In this document: positions 1 through 10,880 of the stretch, in pieces
How the letters are laid out: the number at the start of each line of letters is the position of its first letter
Position numbering within the stretch: position 1 is the first letter of the stretch
From: Membranipora membranacea
Lineage: Eukaryota; Bryozoa; Gymnolaemata; Cheilostomatida; Membraniporidae
Reading direction: 5' to 3'
Assembly (NCBI GenBank): GCA_914767715.1
Contig: OU612067.1
Span: 4,342,001 to 4,402,000, forward strand
DNA: 60,000 nt
The notes under the pieces: model-generated
The model's input: the letters and a program-made list of their open reading frames with translations, nothing else
What the model was told of the DNA's origin: nothing
Database searches by the model: none
Program-made: the position numbers and the translations under genes

Positions 1-209
1 GATTCCCATGATGAGCTATGAATAACTAACTGACTCGACACTATGTATGTAACATTATCGGGTCATTATTTCTTATGTCAATGCAAGTGGAGGCTTCAAT
101 GCTTATAACATCATTGGTTGGTCGGCGGTTTGGAAGGGGAATCCAGCAGTTCATCTATTTAATATCGCCATGACCAAAACAATACACAAAACTCCAATAT
201 AAAACTTAC

Positions 210-3200
210 CTGTACTGCGCTGTGAGAAGTCAAGGCTTGGCTGGATGACCTGGCTAGATATAAAGCCCTTGATCTTCTCAGCAGTTGGCATTGAAAAATT
301 CGACAATAATGGCTCTGTCACTCCAGTGTCATAACCTTCATCTGGAATTATAATAATATAGCTATATAAATGATTGTTCTGGCTAGTTTGGCGGCAGCAT
401 CATACAACAGCAACAGTACCAGGATTAAACAAACAAGACACCTATAGGAGAAGTTATGGAGCTGATGAACTTCTACCCAAAGGCAATTGGTACAAATTTT
501 ATCAAAAATAATAGCGCAAAGCTATCAAATTATATGTGAGAAATCAAAATTTTAAAAATTTGCAGCTTTTCATACAAGTATTGAGTGGTAAGTCTGGGTG
601 ATTGAATCGATAGTGTTAGGCTTTTCAAGCTAGCAAGACGGCATGATTAACATACAATACAATTGGGGAATGAACAGAGGTATAATACCAACGCAATCTC
701 AATACGTCCAGATCATATATTCTTTTAAATTTCCTGGCCGAACCATCCCCTTGATTGTTACATATACATACCTGAGACTAGAGATCGTACATGTTCGATG
801 CTAGGCTTCAGAATTTGGTTATCAATGTAATTCAGAATTTCCTCCGCTGATGGTTGTCTCGGTTCTCTCTTCGATATATGTTCGGTCAGGTTGTGAGCCT
901 GAATGAGAGTTGTGGTAAGATCCTGCTCCACTGTGGGTACCTCCTGCTTTACTGGGAGTAGATCCTTCTCCATTCGGGGTAGCTCCTGCTCCACTGGGAG
1001 TAGATCCTGCTCCACTGCGGGTAGCTCCTGCTTTACTGGGAGTAGATCCTGCTCCACTCGGGGTAGCTCCTGCTCTACTGGGATTAGATCCTGCTCCACT
1101 TCGGGTAGCTCCTGCTCTACTGGGAGTAGATCCTGCTCCACTGCGGGTAGCTCCTGCTCTACTGGGAGTAGATCCTGCTCCACTGCGGGTAGCTCCTGCT
1201 TTACTGGGAGTAGATCCTGCTCAACTCGTGGTAGCTCCTGCTTTACTGGGAGTAGATCCTGCTCCACTCGGGGTAGTTCCTGCTCTACTGGGAGTAGATC
1301 CTGCTCCACTGGGGGTAGATCCTGCTCTACTGGGAGTAGATCCTGCTCTACTCGGGGTAGTTCCTGCTCTACTGGGAGTAGATCCTGCTCCACTGCGGGT
1401 AGCTCCTGCTCTACTGGGATTAGATCCTGCTCCACTGGGAGTAGATCCTGCTCCACTGCGGGTAGCTCCTGCTCTACTGCGAGTAGATCCTGCTCTACTG
1501 GGATTAGATCCTGCTCCACTCGGGGTAGCTCCTGCTTTACTGGGATTAGATCCTGCTCCACTTCGGGTAGCTCCCGCTCTACTGGGAGTAGATCCTGCTC
1601 CACTGCGGGTAGCTCCTGCTCTACTGGGATTAGATCCTGCTCCACTGGGAGTAGATCCTGCTCTACTGCGAGTAGATCCTGCTCTACTGGGATTAGATCC
1701 TGCACCACTGGGAGTAGAACCTGCTCCACTGCGGGTAGCTCCTGCTCTACTGCGAGTAGATCCTGCTCTACTGGGATTAGATCCTGCTCCACTCGGGGTA
1801 GCTCCTGCTTTACTGGGATTAGATCCTGCTCCACTTCGGGTAGCTCCCGCTCTACTGGGAGTAGATCCTGCTCCACTGCGGGTAGCTCCTGCTCTACTGG
1901 GATTAGATCCTGCTCCACTGGGAGTAGATCCTGCTCTACTGCAAGTAGATCCTGCTCTACTAGAATTAGATCCTGCTCCACTGCGGGCAGCTCCTGCTCT
2001 ACTGGGATTAGATTCTGCTCCACTGGGAGTAGATCCTGCTCCACTGCGGGTAGCTCCTGCTCTACTGCGAGTAGATCCTGCTCTACTGGGATTAGATCCT
2101 GCTCCACTCGGGGTAGCTCCTGCTTTACTGGGATTAGATCCTGCTCCACTTCGGGTAGCTCCCGCTCTACTGGGAGTAGATCCTGCTCCACTGCGGGTAG
2201 CTCCTGCTCTACTGGGATTAGATCCTGCTCCACTGGGAGTAGATCCTGCTCTACTGCAAGTAGATCCTGCTCTACTAGAATTAGATCCTGCTCCACTGCG
2301 GGTAGCTCCTGCTCTACTGGGATTAGATTCTGCTCCACTGGGAGTAGATCCTGCTCCACTGCGGGTAGCTCCTGCTCTACTGCGAGTAGATCCTGCTCTA
2401 CTGGGATTAGATCCTGCTCCACTCGGGGTAGCTCCTGCGTTACTGGGATTAGATCCTGCTCCACTCCGGGTAGCTCCCGCTCTACTGGGAGTAGCTCCTG
2501 CTCTACTGGGAGTAGATCCTGCTCCACTGCAAGTAGCTCCTGCTCTACTGGGATTAGATCCTGCTCCACTGGGAGTAGATCCTGCTTTACTGCGAGTAGA
2601 TCCTGCTCTACTGGAATTAGATCCTGCTCCGCTGCGGGTAGCTCCTGCTCTACTGGGATTAGATCCTGCTCCACTGCGGGTAGCTCCTGCTCTACTGGGA
2701 TTAGATCCTGCTCCACTGAGAGTAGATCCTGCTTTACTGCAAGTAGATCCTGCTCTACTGGAATTAGATCCTGCTCCGCTGCGGGTAGCTCCTGCTCTAC
2801 TGGGATTAGATCCTGCTCCACTGGGAGTAGATCCTGCTCCACTGCGGGTAGCTCCTGGTCTACTGGGAGTAGATCCTGCTCTACTGGGATTAGATCCTGC
2901 TCCACTCGGGGTAGCTCCTGCTCTACTGGGATTAGATCCTGCTCCACTGCGGGTAGCTCCTGCTCTACTGGGAGTAGATCCTGCTCCACTGCGGGTAGCT
3001 CCTGCTCTACTGGGATTAGATCCTGCTCCACTGGGAGTAGATCCTGCTCTACTGCGAGTAGATCCTGCTCTACTGGGATTAGATCCTGCTCCACTGCGGG
3101 TAGCTCCTGCTCTACTGGGATTAGATCCTGCTCCACTGTGGGTAGCTCCTGCTCCACTGCGGGTAGCTCCTGCTCTACTGCGAGAAGATCCTGCTCTACT

Positions 3201-6200
3201 GGGATTAGATCCTGCTCCACTCGGGGTAGCTCCTGCTCTACTGGGATTAGATCCTGCTCCACTGCGGGTAGCTCCTGCTCTACTGGGAGTAGATCCTGCT
3301 CCACTGCGGGTAGCTCCTGCTCTACTGGGATTAGATCCTGCTCCACTGGGAGTAGATCCTGCTCTACTGCGAGTAGATCCTGCTCTACTGGGATTAGATC
3401 CTGCTCCACTGCGGGTAGCTCCTGCTCTACTGGGATTAGATCCTGCTCCACTGTGGGTAGCTCCTGCTTTACTGGGAGTAGATCCTGCTCCACTCGGGGT
3501 AGCTCCTGCTCTACTGGGAGTAGATCCTGCTCCACTGCGGGTAGCACCTGCTTTACTGGGAGCAGATCATGCTCCACTCGGGGTAGCTCCTGCTCTACTG
3601 GGATTGGATCCTGCTCCACTCGAGGTAGATCCTTCTCCACTCGGGGTAGCTCCTGCTCCACTCGGGGTAGCACCTGCTCTACTGGGGGTAGCTCCTGCTC
3701 TACTGGGAGTAGATCCTGCTCCACTGCGGGTAGCTCCTGCTCTACTGGGATTAGATCCTGCTCCACTCGGGGTAGCTCCTGCTCTACTGGGATTAGATCT
3801 TGCTCAACCAGGGGTAGATCCTGCTCCACTGGAGGTACGGTTTTAGTTAGCTTTGAAGAGCAGTCAATAATAGTGGGACTTTTCTCTTCAGCTTGAGTAT
3901 CTGCAGCTCCTATCAGAAATCAAAAGTGAAGGTAAAACTAATAATTCAATGGCGACATTGTTGGCGGGAAAATGTGCAGCATATAATTAGGGGAAACATA
4001 AATTTTTCATACAAGTTTTGAGTGGTAAGTCCGGGTGATTGAATCCAAAGAGTTAGGCTTTTCAAGCTAGCCAGACGGCATGATTAACATACAATACAAT
4101 GGGGGAATGAACAGAGGTAAAATACCAACGCAATCTTAATACGTCCAGATCATAGATCGTTTTAAAATTTCTGGCCGAACCGTCCCCTTGATTGTTACAT
4201 ATACATACCTGAGACTAGAGATCGTACACGTTCGATGCTAGGCCTCAGAATTTGGATATTAATGTAATTCAGAACTTCCTCCGCTGATGGCTGTCTCGGT
4301 TCTCTCTTCGATATATGTTCGGTCAGGTTGTGAGCCTGAATGAGAGTTGTGGTAAGATCCTGTGCCACTGGGGGTAGATCCTGCTCCACTGTGGGTACGG
4401 TTTTAGTAACCTTTGAAGAGCAGTCAATAGTAACTGGAATCTCTTCTACAGCCTCACTATCTGCAGCTCCTATCAGAAATTTGAAGGTAAAACTAAGTCT
4501 TCAATGGCTTCATTGTTGGCAGGAAAATGTGCAGCATATTTAGGGGAAACTGAAATTTGTTGTTCACGTTTTGAGTGGGAAGTTTTGGTTATTGAATCGT
4601 GTAGAGTTAGGCTTTAGAAGCTAGCAAGACGGCATGATTAACATACAATACAATGGGGGAATGAACAGAGGTATAATACCAACGCAATCTTAATACGTCC
4701 AGATCATAGATCGTTTTAAATTTCCTGGCCCAACCACCCCCTTGATTGTTACATATACATACCTGAGACTAGAGATCGTACACGTTCGATGCAAGGCATC
4801 AGAATTTGGATATTAATGTAATTCAGAATATCCTCCGCTGATGGCTGCCTTGGCTCTGATATATCTGGGGTCCGTATTGGAGATGTTATCTGTGTTGTAC
4901 TTGGCTGCTCCACTGGGGACGCAGCGGCTAGAGTCTTTGGAGCTAGTGACATCTTATACTACAAGTAATAATAAACAGCTCTTAAATTTTGCTAGTCTTT
5001 AATCTTCATAATCCTTTCTGTTACTTTTTGTTGGGAACTTGATCATTTCTTATTGATATTATGTGGTTTATACAGTGCCAAAAGAAAATTAAAAAAGGAA
5101 GTTAATCAAAATAGAAGGTACTTGTGCACTGCATGTTTAAAAGATGTTAGCTTAGTAATTGAATGAATGGACATGGGTAAGGCATTCCAAACTGATGAAA
5201 TGATATCTTGAGATTGTGTTCAAGGGGGATGCAGAAATCATAACACTAATCAGCGTACTAGTCCATTTGAGTTGTATTTAAATAAAAGGAAAATTTTGGC
5301 ATATTTAGGAAATTTACCAATTAGAAAATTCAAGTGTAATAAGTTATGTCTTACCCGCCTCTCATCCTCAGTGATGTATCTGGGGAGAGCCTCAACCAAC
5401 GATCCTGTGCTGAAGCGGCCTTTCTCATTTGCGCCCTGCGACATCAAAACAGATATTATATTATAGACACAGACAACTACTTTGTCACAAGCTACACAAC
5501 AAACCACTCATGCTGCTCGCACAAACTAGTTATAGTACAAGTAGTAGACATATAGTACAATCCACAAGTAATTATATATTTGTGTTGGGTGACACATTGC
5601 AGACAGTGATGAAGAGTCATCAAACCCCATGAACAAGCCGTTCAACAAATTATATACAAAAACCAAACAAATACAATAATAAAAATAATAGCCAATAATA
5701 AATAAACATTTAAATAACTTACCACAGATATAGAATGGCTGATAGATGGTTTGGGAGTTCCAAACAGCATCGGTCCCCTAACAACAGAACATAGATCATT
5801 ATAACATAAAGTGGCGTTGAGGGTACCAAATATCCCATTCAAGCCAATATGTTATTTCCATCGTTATTACCAATGTTTTCTGTTTGCTATGCCCATGTTT
5901 ATGTTTAACCCATTCAACATAGGATAATAACAACACACCAGGTTCATTTTCACGTCATGTGCCCCTGTGTTAACTTCTCGACTAATCAGAATATGAAATG
6001 GCATGTTCACATTTTAAAACACATCAGATCTTTACTTAAAATCGTCAAATGGGGTAGAATGATGTTATGGTCCAAACTCGGCTTACCTATAGCTGTTAAT
6101 GACATCATGACAGGAAACCATGATTTTTTTTTACACTTTTATGATACCATTTTGGCCACAACCTACTGAGGGACCATTACATCACGAGTCAATTTTACAA

Positions 6201-7723
6201 ATATGCATCCGAGATAACTCTTCGGGTTTGTTACGTATGGCAAGAGGACAACTTACATAGTAGCCAACTCAGGAGTAAAGTCAGCAGGAGGCATGTAAGG
6301 GTTACATGTAAATGTCCCCGCCATCGAGCTGGTCTGATTCAACGAGCTAGCTGGGCTAGCTGGGTTGGCTGGGGTGGCTGGGCTAGCTTGGCTGGCTGGG
6401 CTAGCTTGGCTTGCTCGGCTGATGGTTGCCTCAATGTCGCCCAATTCTTCTCTTTTTTCCTCATCCTAATGAAAGATGATAATGTCTGATAGACTGTTCT
6501 CAAAAGAGAATCAAGAGGGTCTAAACTTGAGACTGAAAAGCTCCTCAGCTTTTCACTGATTTGTAAGGTTAATAATTAACCATTAAATCATTATTTAAAA
6601 CATGAATGAGTGGAACATAAATTTCAATTGTGCTTTGATGACTTGATGGCTTCTTATCCTGCAAGCAACTTAGTCTTGTAATGACAGCAACAACAACAAC
6701 AATAACCTTAACTTTTGTCGCAAAATTGTACATGATTTTGAGTTGCCACAGCAGGGGTATTAGTGAAGGAATAATAAACATGATTAATCAGTATTTGGTC
6801 ATTGAAATCATTGAAGCATGGCAGCAACAAACATAATCAGAGCCTCCTCAGACAAGTTAGATCCGGAGATATGTAGGACACATAAATGTAATCTATATAT
6901 TATACTTACAGCAAACTCCTCCTGGAAAACCCTAAGGTTTTCCAGTTCATCGTTCAAGTTCATGGTTATGCTACTCCTACCCAGGTCTCCTAAGTGGTTC
7001 AGTCCTGCACTTATTTGGATAGAATACTTCATCAGGTCCTAGATGAAAATAAAGTGTGATTGTGTACTCTCTAGTTACAGCTTTATACAGCACATCCCAA
7101 CAAGAGCTGGAATGATAATTGAGGTAGTCTATTCAAGGTGTTGGATAGCTCCTTGATGCATTAAAGTTTCAAGCGCCCGCAGATGGAATTTATTTTATCA
7201 GTACTTTTTGAGTTGATTCAAGCCCACAGACATGCTCAGTTTTAACAGTACCATCAACCTATTTTACAGATAACATCCAAGCTCCTAACATCAGTCCAGC
7301 ATAATATATGGTCATGTACGAGGATGCACTTTTGAGCGCAGTGTTGATGAAGAACACAGCTTGATATTCGTATCAGTTGAGCAAACATCCAAGGAGAGGT
7401 ATACACCCGAGGGTGCTGGGGGCTGGAACAATCAACAATGAAAGCTCCCCCAGTCGGACTCGAACCCACATCTCCTGCGGCAAGAACAATGCCAAAAGGA
7501 TTCCTATCATATTTTTCGGTCCAAAAGAACCATCAAATGATATGCAATCAGACACTGAGATAAACCAAATAAACAATAATAATAATCGTTCCAGTCTAAC
7601 AAAACAATTCATGAAGAAGCACAGTACCTGGATAGGAGAGCTGCTCCTCGAACTATCTTCTACATCAAAGGGTCGGTGCGGATCCGGTATACGGTCCCCC
7701 TCATCGGGTGAGTCGTAGACCAT
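210..7723 (-). CDS. Unrecognised modular gene with a giant VEQ-heptad satellite exon (3'-partial)
   Basis: I do not recognise this protein. Nine exons, all with consensus splice sites and matching phases, are: 7723-7628 (possible start, MVYDSPDEG), 7038-6910, 6465-6257, 5777-5723, 5435-5355, 4958-4763, 4469-4209, 3909-772 and 341-210. They total 4297 nt (over 1430 codons) and the gene continues past the left edge. The N-terminal part is hydrophilic, and exon 3 has an Ala/Ser/Pro-rich repeat (ASPASQ type). Exons 6-9 all end in phase 1 and each ends with a related helix-like motif: SAEDILNYINIQIL, SAEEVLNYINIQIL, SAEEILNYIDNQIL and, more diverged, TAEKIKGFISSQVI, the first three followed by VRSLVSG. 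Exon 8 is 3138 nt because of its 139-unit repeat. No signal peptide or membrane segment is visible. Exon 1 is also open back to an AG acceptor near 7750, so it may not be the first exon. Confidence 0.72.
540..4960 (-). repeat. Three tandem copies of an exon-plus-intron unit
   Basis: The exons ending at 4763, 4209 and 772 are each followed on the minus strand by nearly the same intron of about 200 bp, shared stretches being at roughly 4560-4762, 4008-4208 and 570-771. The exons at 4469-4209 and 3909-772 also share their upstream intron (about 3911-3990 and 4471-4555) and the same first residues. The copies therefore arose by tandem duplication of a roughly 0.5-kb genomic unit. The copy ending at 772 then gained the 139-unit satellite; the middle copy has two units and the outer copy only a PVEQ trace. 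All junctions are phase 1, so a unit can be gained or lost without changing frame. Confidence 0.88.
911..3829 (-). repeat. In-frame 21-bp coding satellite, 139 units (VEQ[D/E]L[I/L/P][P/A/R])
   Basis: On the minus strand the unit reads GTGGAGCAGGATCTAATCCCA with variants, encoding a heptad of consensus VEQDLIP. The first unit's Val codon is at 3829 and the last is at 931. The distance, 2898 bp, is exactly 138 x 21, so there is no net frameshifting indel in the array. Val-Glu-Gln is nearly invariant; position 4 is D or E, position 6 I, L or P, and position 7 P, A or R. GTA and GTG both occur freely for Val. The heptad carries a Pro in about half or more of the units, which argues against an ordinary coiled coil. 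It lies inside the eighth exon of the left-edge gene. Confidence 0.95.
7430..7500 (-). repeat. tRNA-like segment with a B-box match (possible SINE fragment)
   Basis: The minus strand holds GGTTCGAGTCC at about 7455-7465, a perfect match to the Pol III B-box consensus. It sits in a T-arm-like context and is followed by a G-rich acceptor-like stretch. I see no A box at the right distance and no full cloverleaf, so this is more likely a tRNA-derived SINE piece than a tRNA gene. It lies in the first intron of the left-edge gene. Confidence 0.4.
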
Positions 7724-10700
7724 AATTAAATTATAATTGGTATGATACTGTGATAATACTGAGTTAAAACACTGAGAATAACATTTTAAGTCGCAATTTG
7801 ATCAGCGTCGGTAAAGAGCATCTAGGCAGAGCGAAAGTCTAACCAAGATCTGAGTGAAGCCATTTGATGACCTCATCAATTAACAATCATCCAGGTGGAA
7901 TTCGATGAATTTTTCTTAGATGTTGAAAATGTAATTAGATTGTGCCAGGAGTTGTCCGTCATTATAGGGGGCGCTGAAAAGATGAGACCACGATTTTGTG
8001 ATGTTTTATAAAAATCAATATCATGTTATCAATGGAGCAAATTACCCTTTTATGTCTGGCCACCAGAGAAATTGTGATAGAAAAGAATCGCAAAGATATT
8101 CTTATGCGCCTTATCAAATTTAATTGCACAGGTTATATACGCAATATAAATTCCTGAATATTACTAGGACTGTGCGAGAATAGAGAAAATTGATCTTCAC
8201 TTGTTCACTTAATCTGTGATTACCCTTACTTTTACTCCTCCCACCTAGTTAAGCCTTATATCAAAAGCCTCTAGTAGTTCATTACAGGGCCACCACTGAA
8301 GGAGAAATCAAGCCACAATAAGATCAATATCTATTTTATAGATAGGGACGTATAATGACATTGCCTCTCAAAAAAGGAGATCAAAAACAAATATTTAATT
8401 CTCTCTTACCAGTTTTAAACAAGCTGACCCCCCCTCTACGAGTAGGATTAAAACAAGAAAGCTTTCCTCTCGATGTTGTTTCTTTCTATGAGAAGCAAAG
8501 TGAAAAGCAGCAAAATACAGGGCTCTCAACCTTGGAGGATCCAAATCCTGACTTTTCCGTGTTGCCATAGTAGCACATCAAAGGCATGAAACACCCTGTG
8601 CATGAACAGCTCAGGTCGTTTGGGTCTCCGCTAGCCTTCCAAACAAGTTTCGGCCACAGAAACCCAAAAGACAATTTAGTACTCTAAAGCTGAATTTTAA
8701 GGGTGACATTGTCAGTGTGTATATATAAGCAGCTAGATCACCAATAAAAATCTTCTGGAACTCCCCATCTTAGGTGGGTAATCTGATTTTAAGCTCATAC
8801 TCTGGAATCCCCTGAGTTGAACCGAATAATCTGAGTAACTAAGTCTGAGTGGTTGAGAGCCCTGGGATAATGTTTGTAGAAACCTAGTTCATTACTTTGA
8901 AACTCCAATGGAAAGAAAGTATAGCTGAGGAACCATACAACTTTGCAGATAAACTAGCGCGGCTGTAGGACCAGACAATTTGCCAAAAAAGAACAAGAGG
9001 GAACATTTTCCAATCTCACTTTCTTCCCGCTAAATGTAAGCAATTTTTGTAAAAGAAGAAAGGAATTAATTGGGATATAGGCGCGGCGCACCAAGGAGTA
9101 AACAGGGAGTAACTCTTAGTCCTGTGGTTTCTATTGAAGGCCAGTGTAAGATCAAAGCAAGATTACAAACATTAGTCTAAGTAACCTGAATTATGTATAT
9201 TTCCGTTAATTTTCTATATAACAGAGGAAATTTTTTTCAAAATAACATCAATACAACACAATTCTGAATTCAATTCAATTGTATTTCAATTTTTTCTAAA
9301 AAAAATTATTATTTGTTCCATGATACTTTCTTTCCTGTCAACAAAGTTCAATCGTTTAATAAGGTTGTGTTTTACCAAATTAGGCAATCAATTGGGGCTA
9401 GCTAAAACGTAGGTGGTTTCACAGCAAAATGTGGCATCTTCCCCCTTGATGGTCTACGTTAAATTTCACAAAATTATCGTCTCATCTGTTGATGATCAAT
9501 GGATATCACTCCAAAAACACATCCTGAGAAATGAAGAAAGGGATATGAGATGGACAATAAGTATTTAAAGCTCGTGTGCACCGCACCATACATGCCATAA
9601 ATGATTTAAATTCTTATCTTCACACATTTTGTGGTCTTGCTTGGGTCTTTCCATGGTTAATCTCCCCTGCAGAATGCGGAATAAAAAGAGCAGAGGACAT
9701 AATGGACATGAGCAACAAATAAAGAGAGCTATCGCCTTATAATACTAAATCACTTGAGGGGCAACTTCAAAATCAAAAAATCAATTTTCAGAATTTCAGC
9801 GAATTTGTCGGATCTTGAGAACCTATGAGCTTGTATATCTTTTTGAGCTCGTGGCCCTACGCTTGTCATATCTACTTTGATGGAGTCAATTTTAAACAGA
9901 AAATGGTTCAGTTTTTTGGGTTGCAGTAGAATTTTTTATTTTTACCTGGGATAAAGACAGTGTCATCCCACTTCATACATTATCCCGATGTTGGATAGCA
10001 AACAGTCAAATACTGTTTCTTTTCTGGTGGTACAGCGGCTGAAATAAAAAAATATCAACAGTCAGTGGCAAGGCAATCCGAGTCAGACAGTGTCTGCTGT
10101 CAAAGATAAGATTTATTTTAGGACCCTCTACAAAATAATTTTGAGAAATTGTTGAAATGGAGTAGTTAGTAGAAAAAAAATGCTTGGCAATAATGAGCTG
10201 GAATAAAAATCATAAAACCGAAAAAACTAGATCGGAAAGTTGACATATTGCGCACATAACATGTAACTATGAAGTGTATTTGATAAAAAAGCTATTCGCA
10301 TACTCAAGGTAATGTGAAGCTCCATCTTTAGCAAGCATTACAACCCAACATCATTTAGCAAACTTTGATAGATTTTTTTTTGGTCAGCAACTACTATCCA
10401 GTTACACATTCTTTATCTTTATCAGCGTTGATGACAGTCGGATCTGTGATCCTCTGTAGTCATATCCAGTAAATTGTTAGTAGTAACATCATCAACTGTA
10501 GAAACAATCAGAATTCGCTGGGATGGTTTACAGTAATCCGTAATAAGTATAGCTGGGCTTGAAAACGTTACAATGGTCAGCCGGTGGGTTATTAGTATGA
10601 AGATAATAAGAATAAAAAGACATGACAAATACTATATACATAAAATACAATGATGAATACTAGCGGGTTGGCTATGGTCAAACTGCAGCTGCACCAGCCC

Positions 10701-10880
10701 CCCTCCCACCAACCACCCGCGACCCACCACAAACACAGGGTGAGATGACAACCCCCCAGAGAAGATAGCAGGCCATCAAGAACTAGTGAGCTAGATTCAA
10801 GAGATTGGTATAATATCTGATAGCATTATTAAATAAATCACAACACGACCGCCCCGATACCTTCCCACCACCCATAAGTT
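7724..10880. other. Spacer with no recognised gene
   Basis: This stretch is AT-rich with only short open frames lacking codon bias or splice context. The promoter or upstream exons of the left-edge minus-strand gene should lie here, but I could not fix a start site. The right end, about 10.85 kb, meets the 3' end of a LINE. Confidence 0.5.

Noticed and set aside
911-3829. CRISPR-like array
   Set aside because: Units are contiguous 21-bp repeats with no spacers, in a eukaryotic spliced gene.
903-3896. Long plus-strand open frames of 872 and 997 codons (SCSTG- and PALLGLD-type repeats)
   Set aside because: They are antisense readings of the 21-bp satellite. With a unit divisible by three and free of stops in those frames, long open frames arise automatically; the minus strand has the splice sites and non-repeat flanks.
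7430-7500. Functional tRNA gene
   Set aside because: Only the B-box half is present; there is no A box, anticodon arm or closed acceptor stem.
8355-8674. Small overlapping frames in the left spacer
   Set aside because: Short, no flanking splice signals, and composition like the surrounding non-coding sequence.
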